From Anadara kagoshimensis (taxonomy: Eukaryota; Mollusca; Bivalvia; Arcoida; Arcidae), in assembly GCA_021292105.1 (NCBI GenBank), contig CM037870.1, positions 32,359,905-32,423,904 of the forward strand: a stretch of 64,000 nucleotides of DNA, read 5' to 3'. Shown here piece after piece: positions 1 to 11,099 of the stretch. How positions within the stretch are numbered: position 1 is the first letter of the stretch; each line of letters opens with the position of its first letter. A model generated the notes under the pieces. The model ran no database searches, had not been told where the DNA came from, and worked only from the letters and a program-made list of their open reading frames with translations. The position numbers and the translations under genes were made by a program.

Positions 1-225
1 GAAATTGATTAAGACTTGCTATTCTACGCATGACTTTCCAGATCTTTAAATTAAAACCTTAACAAAACAAAAAATGTGCTGTAACATCGCTGACATCCTG
101 AAGGTTCTTCAAAACACATAAGAAACCTGAAAGAAATTTATATCAATTGCTAAGTTACAGAGGAAACGAATTATCGATAAGTTTGTAATGGAAATGAAAA
201 TCTTTTACAGCCTTTTAAGCAACAG
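1..225. repeat. Local duplicated segment, copy 1
   Basis: This stretch is repeated in diverged form at about 1150-1372. Both copies share, in the same order, an 'aaaacaca(t/a)(t/a)agaaacc' block, 'gctaagttacag', and a 'tgtaatg...aaatcttttacag' block. A shorter partial copy of the last part ('tttttacagccttttaa' then 'tagaatcaa.ggggttgtgg') occurs at about 500-552. No coding potential is visible. Confidence 0.75.
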
Positions 226-552
226 TCTTGTAGAATCAAGGGGGTTGTGGTGGTTGTGCTGTCTCACGTTTCTCATGTTTAATTCTTTTAAGTTTTTACG
301 ACAGGGTGTACTGTGTATGGTGTTTTAAGCGCCATAAATTAAAATTGAATTAAAGTCAAAAAGCCTGTAATACTACTATCATTTAAGAAACAAGTACCTG
401 CTGGATCTTTTTATTAATACAAAATATCACAGTAAATAGAAAAATTTCATGTATTTTTAAAATAATTAGATACAGAAGAAAGGTTATCTAAAATGAACAT
501 TTTTACAGCCTTTTAAAATTAGGTTTTTTTTTAGAATCAATGGGGTTGTGGT

Positions 553-554
<2 letters not shown>

Positions 555-611
<57 letters not shown>
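555..611 (+). repeat. (CT)n microsatellite
   Basis: An uninterrupted run of about 28 CT dinucleotides. It lies just after 'gggttgtggtaa', a sequence that also occurs near 240 at the end of the first local duplication. Confidence 0.98.
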
Positions 612-614
<3 letters not shown>

Positions 615-780
615 TTCGTTTTTCTCTGTCATTTTAGCAGTTTTTTTACAACAATATATATATACCATGGGAATGTTTATACCAAGTTTGAAGATACAGA
701 CTCAGTTAATGGATCACTGGTAAAGTCCCAAATACATGTTCGTAATAAATTTTCAATGACTGGACATTTAAAACCTATTT

Positions 781-962
781 ACAGTTGAATTTGTCTATAA
801 AGGTTACCTACGGCTCCCTGTAAAAGTGGTCTTTATGAACAGGTAGCCCTTAGATATATACAGGTTCAAATAACCATAGTAAGGAACGATTGGGGTAACA
901 TTTACTGACCTTTAAAAGCAGGTGATCCTTATATAGAAGTGACTTTTTAGACTGGTTTCACT
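781..962 (+). mobile_element. Short TIR element, Q family (copy 1, most diverged)
   Basis: About 180 bp, homologous to better-preserved elements at 34115-34292 and 50138-50314. Those begin CAGTCAAACCTG and end with its inverse; here the ends read 'cagttgaatttg' and 'actggttt'. The inside shares 'gacctttaaaagcaggtg' with copy 2. The CAGT start beside a TA in the better copies suggests a Tc1/mariner-type non-autonomous element. Confidence 0.7.
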
Positions 963-1149
963 GAATATTTTAATATACCTAGGATCAATTAAAATGGTTA
1001 AATTCCTGTTTTAATGTCACTCTGAATGGAACATCCACGTAAGAAGATGCTACACAAAGGAGCTATAGAAATTAATATATGAAGATATGATCATTAGAGT
1101 TTAAATATCTTCAAAGCTTTCTTGAAGCATTTGTCAGTTGACACTTAGA

Positions 1150-1372
1150 GAACATAAAATCTATTCTATGACTTTCGAGCTTCGTGAATTAAAATCCTTA
1201 AGAAAATATAAAATAGTAATATTACATCGCCGACATTCTGTGAAATCTTCAAAACACATTAGAAACCCAAAAGAAATTGATCTGAATTGCTAAGTTACAG
1301 AGAAGACGGATTACCTTTACTTTTGTAATGAAAATGGAAATCTTTTACAGCTCGCTTAAGCAATATTGTACA
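1150..1372. repeat. Local duplicated segment, copy 2
   Basis: Second copy of the segment at 1-225, with many substitutions. It retains 'cttcaaaacacattagaaacc', 'gaattgctaagttacagag' and 'aaatcttttacag' in order and at similar spacing. Confidence 0.75.
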
Positions 1373-1384
1373 ATTATTTAAAAA

Positions 1385-1690
1385 GTAAAATAAATTCGTG
1401 TGAAGGCATTGTACATACGAAACGTTGGAGGCAATACTGTTTATGTTTTATTTGGAACTCAAAGGTTAAAATTATCTACAAAGGCAAATTAATTTCGCGG
1501 TAGACATATAAAACTACATAATATATACATATATTTCTTGTGCTTTTTTACAAAAAAACATTGTTGTTGAGGTTAAAGTTAGTAGGTATAATAAACGACC
1601 TACCACCAGTTCATTCTACCAAAAAAAAGGGTTTATAACCGGCGGGAACTATAGGTTTGCTCTCTGTCCTTCTTCCGTCCGTCGCATTTT
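1385..1690. other. No recognised feature
   Basis: AT-rich sequence with no open frame, RNA gene or repeat that I can place, ending in a short pyrimidine-rich patch (about 1655-1685). Confidence 0.6.
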
Positions 1691-1694
1691 GGCT

Positions 1695-2330
1695 TGTACA
1701 TTGAACCACTTTAGTTTTTGAGCAAATTTTTGGAAACTTTGAAGGTGTGTTGCTTATTACTTGAGGATGCTGTGTACAATTTTCTAGATTGAGAAAAAAA
1801 GTGGCTGCCTAGCGGTCATGTTAGATTTTTACAATATACATTATGTGTGCATCCAACTCCTTCTACAATTTTGAAGCAAATCTTTTGAAGCTTTATAGGT
1901 GTGTCACAAATGACTTGAAGATGTTGTGTTTCCTTTTCAGATTGAATAAAAAACAAAATGGCTGTAATTTTAATAAATAATACACATTCCTTGTGCATTG
2001 AACTCCGTCTACAGTTTTTTAGCAAATGTTTTGAATATTTGAATCTTGCAGGCTAGAAGATGCTGTGTATGATTTTTATCAAGATGGGAAAATTATGGTC
2101 GCCTGGTAGCCATCTTGGATTTTTATATTTTCAACATTACTTGTGCATCGAATTCCGGCTACAGTTTTGAAGCAAATGTTTTGAAAATATGAAGGTGTTT
2201 TACTTATGATTAGAGGATGCTGTGTACATTCTACTCAATATAGGAAAAAAGAGAAAGGAAAAACAAAATGATTGCCTGGAGTCCATCATAGATTTTTACC
2301 ATTAGCATGTTGCTTGAGCATTGACTTTCT
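1695..2330. repeat. Diverged tandem array, about 148-bp unit, about 4 copies
   Basis: Four units start near 1700, 1848, 1996 and 2146. Each has 'attgaactcc(g/t)tctacag', then 'gcaaatgttttgaa', then 'gaggatgctgtgta', then a block built on 'atggccgcctg' and 'gccatcttggatttttac'. Each unit contains a short inverted pair, 'ggctgcc' against 'ggtagcc'. The copies are well diverged, so the array is old. Confidence 0.8.
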
Positions 2331-2790
2331 TTAATAGTTCAACACCTTTTTATGGACTGTATTTACCCTACCATACCCCCATTTAGTTCACCATACCCTG
2401 TGCCCTAACGTTATATCCCTTTATTACATTCTTATAGCGTTTATTAATGCTGGAGATTAAAGATTGCGTGTATTCTACCAGTTTCTAACCAGTAGCTTAT
2501 AGTCATTCTATCTCCCAATGTAACTACCCTCACCCAGACTAACCATCCATCTATCTCCTGTTTCGCCTAGAGTATTTACTTTGGTTGACTATGTATTGTC
2601 TGTTAATATTGACTTGTTATGTCTTAAACACCAAATCGAGTTGTTTTCTATTTAATGCTCAAACATAATACCACTACAACGGCCAAGTAGGAACACAGTC
2701 CACATGTAAATCTGTAACAAATGAGTATTTATAGATTTCATTGTGATATCTGCAGATAACAACAAATGTTTGATGTTATCCCAATAAACA
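2330..2790. other. No recognised feature
   Basis: AT-rich sequence without a supported feature. A CT-leaning stretch (2340-2400, 'ccctaccatacccccattt') is the only composition change. Confidence 0.55.
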
Positions 2791-3140
2791 TATCCAGATC
2801 CTTTTTATTTGATTGTGGTCCACCATCAATTTTCAGGCCTGTTTTTTTTTTTTTTTTTTTTTTTGTCCTATTTCCACCATGAATTGTTCAGACCTTTTTC
2901 ACATTTCACTCCGATCCATTTAGTAAAAATTACCAGCCCCTTTTATATGATATTCTGACCCCTAAAACATTTACAATCCCAGTTTTCTTTATTATGACCC
3001 GACAAATATTTTGTAGACCTTTGATCCTGGTCAATCAAACACTCATCAGATCCTTTATATTACCAAACCCTTTTTATTTTTTACAAGTTCAGTAATCATT
3101 TATCAGACCCTTTTTGAGTATGGTCAAACCTTTGTACCTT
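2790..3140. repeat. Degenerate short tandem repeat with 'cagaccctttt' core, plus poly(T)
   Basis: A loose series of about 45-55 bp units each carrying a form of 'cagaccctttttat' followed by 'ccaccat.atttt'. The units are too diverged to count exactly. A 23-base poly(T) run sits at 2842-2864 inside the array. Confidence 0.5.
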
Positions 3141-4305
3141 ACTGTTAACAAAAGTGTTTTAATCGTGATTTTTGTCTCAACTACGTTTCTATACATTTGG
3201 CGCAGAAATTAATTACCCCTGCTTATCACGCTAACAGAATATCATTTATATGTTTATTCCTAATAAAATCGAGATAATTGGAGTCTGAGACACTTGGATT
3301 AATGTATACCTTAATTAAAGGTAATAACAGTGCATTAGACAAGCATTACAAGCATGTTGATAGTCTGCCTTCAGGAAATTTAATATTAAGAAATATTCAA
3401 AAATTTGAGTTACATTTTTAAACATTTCCTTCTCTCGGAAATTTAACCAAATATTTTTTCTACAGTAAAGAGCATTTGAACAGTGGATGTGTTTATTAAG
3501 CTTAATCTCAAAATTCAGCACAGATCCTCAAATAAGAATTACATTATATTGAATCTAAACAATTATGATTGATATCACAGGATAAACATATTGTCACAAA
3601 TAAAACTTATTGTTACCTTACCTAACAACCTTTAGTACGCATCAGGTATGTTCAAAGATTTCAATAACAACCGCTATATCAAACAATGAAAGAAGTTGGT
3701 AAAGATGCGTTTATAACAAACAATAATAAACTCATAAACAACAGATGTATTCCTGTGTATAACATTCCATCTCAGAGTCAATAGAAAATCAATGTTAATT
3801 TTAATAACGCGCTAAAACTTCGTGTTTGTACCACCGTGATATTTATGGTTTTGATGCAGGTGTATTTAATCATTCTCTTCGAAATCAAATCAATCAGAAA
3901 AGCTTTTTGTTTAAATCTTACATTTGATTGAATTCTCATTACAATAGCACAAACCTGTCGTTAAGCTCATCACCATGCACGACTTAGTAACAAAGCTTCT
4001 ATAAAGAGATTTATCATTTTTAAAAACATACGCAACAGTTTGTCATATACTATTGGTGCGAGTTAAATTGACAAATATTTTGTATTTTGTCGATACAGAA
4101 TCTGTGTGTTATATCTTAGAACAATCCGTCGTCATAGAAAACTAGCATGTTTATTCAACCAAACATCAACCATTAAACCTTAATCGTAGATCAATTAGTA
4201 TTGCAATTAAAGCTATTGTTATCATAAAATAACTAGAAAAACAACAAATAACACTACGAAGACTTGTAATAAAATGTTTAGAACGAAACAACATCAGCAG
4301 CAGCC
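3140..4305. other. No recognised feature
   Basis: AT-rich DNA with no convincing open frame, splice-bounded exon, structural RNA or repeat that I can match elsewhere in the window. Confidence 0.5.
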
Positions 4306-4308
4306 CAT

Positions 4309-4641
4309 ACAAAAAGCATGGGACATTAGTACAAAAAGAATGGGACATTAGTACAAAAAGCATGGGGCATTATTACAAAAAGCATGGGACATTTATACAA
4401 AAAGCATGGGACATTAGTACAAAAAGCATGAGGCATTAATACAAAAATCATGGGACATTAGTACAAAAAGAATGAGACATTAGTACAAAAAGCATGGGAC
4501 ATTAGTACAAAAAGCATGGGACATTTATACAAAAAGCATGGGACATTTGTACAAAAAGCATGGGACATTAATACAAATAGCATGGGACATTTATACAAAA
4601 AGCATAGGACATTTGTACAAAATACAAAAAGCATGGGGCAA
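4309..4641 (+). repeat. 22-bp minisatellite, about 15 units
   Basis: Tandem units of 'acaaaaagcatgggacatta' plus two bases (period 22), with a few substitutions and a 7-bp duplication near 4621. Because 22 is not a multiple of 3, any frame repeats every 66 bp (22 residues). This keeps the minus strand open for about 100 codons, so the open frames here are repeat artefacts. Confidence 0.95.
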
Positions 4642-4644
4642 TAA

Positions 4645-5340
4645 AAAAAATACATGATTACGTTACAGATACCGTTACCAGTTGGAAATGATGCTATGGC
4701 GTCCGAATGTCTTGCTAGATTATTACCATCAGATGTCAATGTTCGAGCACCGTTTCGCATCTGAAAAAAGTGCCCTTTTTATAAGAATGTTAAAATGCCA
4801 TTTTTCGCATCAGCGAATAATTACAGTGCTCTGATTAAAAACCGTAATTGTATGTCGGTATCTGCCTTCCTCACATTGCCAATGTGTCTGTTTACTCAAT
4901 TTCTTCAAATAAAATTCTTCAGAAAACTTGTTAACGTTTTTGCATCAAATTGAATTTTTACATTATCACCATTTATTTCCCCGAATAAACACAATGGCGC
5001 ATATAAAGCAAACAACATGCGTTAAAACAGATACCATGCATCACTTAGACATTCAAAGAACCAGTCCTTGTCATATTAATTAAAGTATAAAATCAATGAA
5101 TGCAGTTAAGGAGTAATAAAAACGCACCTCTCTTAGATGTTGTTACCATGAAGAAAGTATTTGACAATAATGTCGGTCGATAAAATTAAATCAGATCACA
5201 TCTCCATGAAGAAAGTATTTGACAGTAATGTCGGTCGATAAATTAAAAAAAAACAACACAAAAGGCGCCAACGGTTTAAATAAAAAAATTCAAAAAATGC
5301 CCCATCTTTAATTAAAATCTTTTAAAATCTGACATTAACT
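4645..5340. other. AT-rich, with one 57-bp tandem duplication
   Basis: No gene seen. A sequence starting 'ccatgaagaaagtatttgac' and continuing to 'gtcggtcgataaa' is present at 5146-5185 and again at 5203-5243, period about 57 bp. The two copies are nearly identical and therefore fairly recent. Confidence 0.7.
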
Positions 5341-5344
5341 AAGG

Positions 5345-5510
5345 TATACTCTCTCATGCATTTAATTACCCTAAAATGTATTTTGGTACTGTGGGTATTT
5401 TCCAACATCTTGAAAAATCTTTGTTCCAAGCACTACTGATGAGAAATTGTATTCCGAAACGGTCGTCTAGTGCAGTAAAATTAAAACTGACATGAAATGT
5501 AATTTTCAAA
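5345..5510 (+). repeat. Hammerhead-bearing dispersed repeat, copy A
   Basis: One of four related repeats (others at 29731-29918, 54942-55085 and 62930-63045). Upstream of the ribozyme it shares 'tcatgca', 'attttggt', 'gggta..ttt.caacatctt' with copy B; downstream it shares 'gtaaaattaaaact' and a 'tgtaatt' end. Confidence 0.8.
5430..5473 (+). ncRNA. Hammerhead ribozyme motif (type I topology), copy A
   Basis: The core is intact: CTGATGA at 5436-5442, GAAA at 5456-5459 and GTC at 5465-5467. Helix I is gcacta paired with tagtgc. Helix II is GAAAT/ATTCC with a TGT loop and one A.C mismatch. Helix III is only AC/GT around a GGTC loop. Cleavage would fall after C5467. The helix II mismatch may weaken this copy. 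Very short helix III hammerheads are known from Penelope-like elements, retrozymes and Schistosoma/newt repeats; activity here is inferred from pairing only. Confidence 0.82.
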
Positions 5511-5699
5511 AAGTTTAAGCAGGTCATTTCAGAAATAAACTGGGGTCTTGAGTTAGATGTTTAAGAGCTCATATTAAAAAAGATATTGTTTATCAGAATA
5601 ATATACATCACTGGACATTGCTTTTGTCAATAAATCCAGTATTACAACGGCAAACCTCTAATAATGGTTGATACAAATATGTATTTGTCTCTTCATGCC

Positions 5700-5827
5700 T
5701 GCAATCCCTGCACATGGTCCTAAGCACGCTGCAAAGGTAAAAATTTCTGGCACTTCACCTATAGCTGGTGACGTCTCGATGTAAGTGAATATTTTTAACT
5801 GGGAGGTTAAACACCATTACTCAACTC
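5700..5827 (+). mobile_element. tRNA-SINE, 3' fragment
   Basis: Only the 3' half of the SINE family is present: 'ttcacctatagctggtgacg', 'tctcgat.taagtgaatat' and the end 'ttaaacaccattactcaac'. The tRNA-like head is missing. It is closest to the copy at 60299-60630, which shares 'ccctgcacat' and 'ctgcaaaggt'. Confidence 0.85.
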
Positions 5828-5934
5828 TATTCTCATATTTTTATTTAGAAATTTTCTGACTTATCTTTAAATTTTAAATGCAATATAGTCAGGATAGTAC
5901 TATTACAATGTCCTTCTAAAGTCTGTTAATCAAA

Positions 5935-6165
5935 AACAAACATACTAATCCATGTCCGAATCACAATCCAGAAGCAAAGTAAAAACTTTGGAGCTGACAA
6001 GTAAGCTTAGACACGTGAACTTCCAACTGGGAAGTGAGATCGGGTGCTCCGGAAGGGTAAGCACCTCCTGTTTAGCTAGCTACACCCGCCACGTGTTAAA
6101 TCAAAATTGTGTGAAAGGAACATGGAACTATGAGACGTCAAATATATCCAGGGCAATCCTATGTT
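5935..6165 (-). mobile_element. Penelope-like element, 3' end fragment
   Basis: Read on the minus strand this matches the 3' end of the Penelope-like remnant at 40880-42370: 'ggatatatttgacgtc', 'catgttcctttc', 'acacgtggcgggtgtagcta', the hairpin-capable 'aggtgcttacccttccggag', and the tail 'tggacatg'. 'ggtgct...agcacc' can form a 6-bp stem. Only noncoding tail and the last codons remain. Confidence 0.75.
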
Positions 6166-6590
6166 GGTATATAATACAATATTGTCCATTGTTTCTTCTT
6201 TTTGTCGGTTCAGCCACTGGCAAATACACTCCTTTCACCTTCAATATCCTGATATTCTATCTTTAGACACTGAAGGGTTTTTTTTATTTTTGTCACATGG
6301 TTGTAATTTTACAAAACGCCTACAGAGTCAGAATTAAAACATATTTATAGGGCACTCACGAAAAAAAAGATATTACTGGATTAATTATATGAATAATTGG
6401 TCGGATTCTTAACTTAATAAGTTCATAATATTGACATGATGCCAAGAGTTATGAAGCGTTATAACAATATTGATGCTGGAAGACAACTCTAATTAACAAA
6501 TATATATATTAAGCATCGTCAATGTTAGTTTTAAATAATAATTAGCAAAAGACTGGAGAAAATAACGGAGATATTAGTATTTGGCTTCAT
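6165..6590. other. No recognised feature
   Basis: AT-rich spacer between two oppositely oriented Penelope-like 3' ends (5935-6165 minus, 6593 onward plus). Nothing further is supported. Confidence 0.5.
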
Positions 6591-6592
6591 TA

Positions 6593-6715
6593 GGTGCTTA
6601 CCCTTCGGGAGCACCCGATCCCAGCTCTCTGATGGAAGTTTACGTGTCTAACTAAGATTTGTCAGTTTTTATTGTGCTTTCAGTTTGTGATTTGGACACG
6701 GATTGGTGTGTTTGT
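6593..6715 (+). mobile_element. Penelope-like element, 3' end fragment leading into a satellite
   Basis: Contains 'aggtgcttacccttcgggag', 'tggaagtttacgtgtctaa' and 'gtgatttggacac', the same 3' noncoding tail as at 42185-42360. The sequence then runs without a break into the 49-bp satellite, whose unit is the last about 49 bp of this tail. Confidence 0.75.
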
Positions 6716-7990
6716 TTTTACTTTGCTTTGAGATTGTGATTTAGACATGGGTTTTTATGTTTGTTTTTACTTTGCTTTGAGATTGTGATTTAGACATGGA
6801 GTTTTATGTTTGATTTTACTTTGCTTTCAGATTGTGATTTAGACATGGAGTTTTATGTTTGATTTTACTTTGCTTTCAGATTGTGATTTAGACATGGGTT
6901 TTTATGTTTGTTTTTACTTTGCTTTGAGATTGTGATTTAGACATGGGTTTTTATGTTTGTTTTTACTTTGCTTTGAGATTGTGATTTAGACATGGAGTTT
7001 TTATGTTTGATTTTACTTTGCTTTGAGATTGTGATTTAGACATAGAGTTTTATGTTTGATTTTACTTTGCTTTCAGATTGTGATTTAGACATGGGTTTTT
7101 ATGTTTGTTTTTACTTTGCTTTGAGATTGTGATTTAGACATGGAGTTTTATGTTTGATTTTACTTTGCTTTCAGATTGTGATTTAGACATGGGTTTTTAT
7201 GTTTGTTTTTACTTTGCTTTGAGATTGTGATTTAGACATGGAGTTTTATGTTTGATTTTACTTTGCTTTCAGATTGTGATTTAGACATGGGTATTTATGT
7301 TTGTTTTTACTTTGCTTTGAGATTGTGATTTAGACATGGACTTTTATGTTTGATTTTACTTTGCTTTCAGATTGTGATTTAGACATGGGTTTTTATGTTT
7401 GTTTTTACTTTGCTTTGAGATTGTGATTTAGACATGGAGTTTTATGTTTGATTTTACTTTGCTTTGAGATTGTGATTTAGACATGGGTTTTTATGTTTGT
7501 TTTTACTTTGCTTTGAGATTGTGGTTTAGACATGGAGTTTTATGTTTGATTTTACTTTGCTTTGAGATTGTGATTTAGACATGGGTTTTTATGTTTGTTT
7601 TTACTTTGCTTTGAGATTGTGATTTAGACATGGAGTTTTATGTTTGATTTTACTTTCCTTTGCGATTGTGATTTAGACATGGACTTTTATGTTTGTTTTT
7701 ACTTTGCTTTGGGATTGTGATTTGGTCATGGATTGGTTTGTTTGTTTTTTACTGTGTTTTGGGATTGTGATTTGGACATGGATTGGTATGTTTGCTTTTT
7801 ACTTGTATGTTTGTTTTAACTTTGCTTTGGGATTGTGATTTGGACATGGATTTGTATGTTTGTTTTTATTTTGCTTTGGGATTGAAATTTGGACGTGGAT
7901 TGGTATGTTTGTTTTTAGTTTTTAGTTTTGTTTTAAAAATGTAATTTGGACATGGATTGGGATGGTGTTTTTATTTTGAATAAAACCTAC
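6690..7990 (+). repeat. 49-bp satellite with a two-unit higher-order pattern, about 26 units
   Basis: The 49-bp unit runs 'gtttgtttttactttgcttt', 'gagattgtgatttagacatg', then 'ggtttttat'. Two variants alternate over much of 6900-7640: one with 'tgggttttt/tgtttttac' and one with 'tggagtttt/tgattttac', giving a 98-bp higher-order period. Central units are nearly identical; edge units (6620-6710 and 7690-7990) are diverged and look like the Penelope tail. This fits array growth from the middle by unequal exchange. Confidence 0.93.
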
Positions 7991-8029
7991 TACTTGTTAG
8001 GAATACAGGGGTGCCCACTTTTTACCATG

Positions 8030-8613
8030 CGAATGAACTCTGAGTATCCCGGCAAGAAAATGTCTCCAATTTTACGACAATCTCCGTAGTAGAAACGTTT
8101 CTAATACCAAAAAAACAATAAAAGGAATATAATCCATTAATAGATTTAAGTATTGGTATAAAAAACATCTTTAATATGTATTAATAGAAAAAATTGAACA
8201 AAAAATTTTCATTGTTAAACGTACTAAGCAATACAGCATACAAACATACCTTAATGGTGTAAATTGTTATGAGAAACATTTGACGTGAAACAATATTATA
8301 ACAACACCTTAACGTAGACAGTTTATCCAATTGAATGTTGAAAAATGTTAATTTAAATTCAACTTAATGCGAATATTTTGAAAACATACTAATGTTAGTT
8401 TTTATATGACGACCAACTCCTCGGAAATAGGACGTAAATTTTGTTTCAACAAAAATGCCAAATCTTTGCCGATGAAACTCCCAGTATATGACGCGATGCT
8501 GTGTACGTTTTAAAAAAATGATAATTCTCTTGATAATAATATTGTAATGATGTATGGTGGAGGTATTATGTGCAAATTTACATTCGTAGACGTAGATTAA
8601 ATCTTAAAAAGAT

Positions 8614-8662
<49 letters not shown>

Positions 8663-9685
8663 TAGTATACACAAAGAATGAATTTCCCCCATTCATTCTC
8701 ACGAATGAAAACGACAAAAAGAGCGGTCTTACCGTAAAGCTTGTACAATGCATCATTGACCTTGACCCATTCTTGTCATTTCAATAAAAGAATAAAGTTG
8801 ATAAACACATTTCTTATATTAAAATAGATGAGAAAGAAATTGAGAACAATACCGGCTGATGATAATCACGACAGAAAAGACGTCATCGGCTTTGTAAACC
8901 AGTATAGCCTTAACTACAGTATAAACAGGATTGTGAAAGAATGGATTATCTTTGAACAAAAACCTTCAAAGGGATAAAGCAGTTTCAGCTTTTTTTAACT
9001 CAGAATAGTTCTTATTTCTTTTATATAGGTCTTCAAGTGGCTTATATTACTTTTTGTGTTTTATATGAATTTAACAGTGGCTTATATAAAGTTTTTTTTT
9101 TAAATGTAATTTTTATTTTTATTATTTTTTATTAATGATTTAAAAAAAATAATAATAGTAATCCAGTTAAAACGTAATGTAATGTTTTGAGATTTACAAG
9201 TACAGTAAGTTCTCAAGATAACAGAATTATAAGTACCTCTGACCATTTTAGAGATTTCTTTTAAAAAAACAAAAACAAATTAATAGCAGGTACTTAGCAA
9301 AAGTGAGTAAATCAAACCATGACAAAACAGGACATCATGTCAAAGTGTTGAAAATTCAAAAACAAATTAATATTACTATCTTCAAATATTATAGAAAAAT
9401 AAAACTTTATTATTTCTTTTATGTCTTAATTAGCTCGATAAATCTGCTCAGCATGTGTTTATTTTGTCTGCTGAAGTAAAACCTGGATTATTTGTCAAGT
9501 TACCAGTTTTAATTATCTAAAATATAAAAAATTGACAATTTTTCTCTTCTGACGACCACATTCGTAAAAAAAACTACATTTTAAAATTATTTCAGAAACT
9601 GTACTGTAATAATTGAATCTTTCAGGAACGTTATCAAAGACGAGGGAACGCTCTCATTCTTCATAGCTTGATATATTAGATCATA
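8030..9685. repeat. 1.6-kb tandem duplication, copy D1
   Basis: Homologous along most of its length to 9690-11100. Shared landmarks, in order: 'gtagaaacgttt(c)', 'gaaacatttgacgtgaaa', 'acgtagattaaatctta', 'tcaataaaagaat', 'gttgataaacacatttctta', and 'taatcacgac.gaaaagacgtc'. The part at about 9390-9685 is also repeated at 13860-14200. No coding function is recognised. D1 lacks two insertions found in D2, so it serves as the empty-site reference. Confidence 0.75.
8618..8660 (+). repeat. (TA)n microsatellite
   Basis: About 21 TA dinucleotides inside duplication copy D1; the corresponding place in D2 (near 10515) has no such array. Confidence 0.97.
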
Positions 9686-9877
9686 AAGAGTTGAATAATG
9701 GTGTCATTTTTACCTTTGAAGACAACACCCGGAGTAGAAACGTTTCCAACACGAATGAAAGGAACATAATCAATAAATAAATAAAAGTAATGATAAAAAC
9801 GAAACATATTGTAAGAAGCTTTCATTGTCAGAAAGGTACTAAACAATAAAACATACAAAATGTCTTACTGTTGTAAA

Positions 9878-10171
9878 TTAATTTTCAACACAACGTTGGC
9901 AATGCCAAATTGAAGTTCACAATTGGAAATGATATGACGTCAACAATAGAATATGATGTCAGACGCGATTGAAGTCATATAACATCATTGGTTATTTGTA
10001 GATTATAATCTCAATAGTCAACATTTTCCATTTTTGTTTCCTTTTCAAAAAATTTGAGTATCTCTTAGTATTTTAACCAAGAGTTGTCAATTCCATTGAA
10101 AGGACATATGTGTCCATATGGCAGGCTGTCGGTAGAGTACACATATGTCTGTTTGGCAGCAAGAGGGTTAA
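9878..10171. mobile_element. TTAA-flanked insertion in D2 (piggyBac-like target site?)
   Basis: About 290 bp present in D2 and absent from D1, where 'taaattgttatgagaaac' reads straight through. TTAA occurs at both junctions (9878-9881 and 10168-10171). The right end, read inward on the minus strand, is 'ccctcttgctgcc', reminiscent of piggyBac-type ends. The left end does not match it well, so the class is uncertain. An internal partial palindrome ('ggacatatgtgtcc' and 'acacatatgtct') lies near the right end. Confidence 0.45.
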
Positions 10172-10673
10172 GAAACATTTGACGTGAAAAAGCAAGACCA
10201 TTACAACATGTATTGCTACATGTAGTTTATCTCTTCTAATGCTTAAAAATCACATATTATTACTATCTAAATTGGAAAAAAAACATTTCGTGACCCACTT
10301 TTATAAGATATAAAGACATAAATTCTTTTTCGACAAAATAATAATAAAAAAAATTGTAAGTCCCAATTTATGACGTATTGTTGTATACGTTTTTGGAAAT
10401 GACAACTCGCTTAATAGAAGGTTTTTTAACAATGCACCGTTTTGGCAGAACGTAAACAAATGATTCAAAAGAAGGTTTACAAGAAAATCTTGTCGACGTC
10501 GATTAAATCTTAAAACAGAATATCACTTAGCTTAAGACTGAGTTTTCACCCACCATTTATATTCATGAATAATCACATCTTGCCGTAAAACCTTTCAATG
10601 CAACCCTGACCTAGACCCTTCCTTGTCATATCAATAAAAGAATTCAGTTGATAAACACATTTCTTAGATAATG

Positions 10674-10899
10674 TATAGGCAAACAACACTGACCTGTCCG
10701 CTTGACCTTTCATAAGGAATATTCATATGCAAGGGTAGCGTTAGGATTTTCAGTTAATGCATATACACATTGCCCATGATTAGTGTTCACATCATATAGA
10801 CGAAATATACAGGCGTGATCCCTATTACTTAAATAAACTCGTTTATAATGAATATTTAAATCAAAAGTCAAGCGGACAGTTCAATGTTTTTTACCTATA
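10674..10899. mobile_element. MITE, N family, copy N1 (inserted in D2)
   Basis: About 226 bp with long terminal inverted repeats. The left begins 'tataggcaaacaacactgac' and continues 'ctgtccgcttgacctttcat'; the right ends with the inverse, 'caagcggacagttcaatg' and 'ttacctata'. Duplication copy D1 lacks it at the matching place ('tttcttatattaaaatagat'). Related copies are N2-N6. Confidence 0.85.
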
Positions 10900-11099
10900 A
10901 TAGACGAGGAAGTATTTGACAACAATACCGACTGATAATAATCACGACACAAAAGACGTCAGTGGCTATGTATATCACTACAGCCTGAAGTGCATGAAGA
11001 ATGGTTCATGTTAAAAAAAATTCAAAGAATTAAAGCTGTTTCAGTTTTTTTTTTCAAACTCGAAATAGTTCGTGTTTTATATCAGATCAGCTTTCTTGT

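Noticed and set aside
4458-4760. 100-codon minus-strand frame
   Set aside because: It lies on the 22-bp minisatellite; the protein is a periodic read-through of the repeat.
5952-6266. 104-codon plus-strand frame
   Set aside because: Lies antisense to a Penelope-like 3' tail; no protein features.
9676-9858. Minus-strand frame ending at a donor-like 'caaaggtaaaa', possible exon
   Set aside because: The homologous frame in duplication copy D1 is interrupted and there is no conservation of codons.
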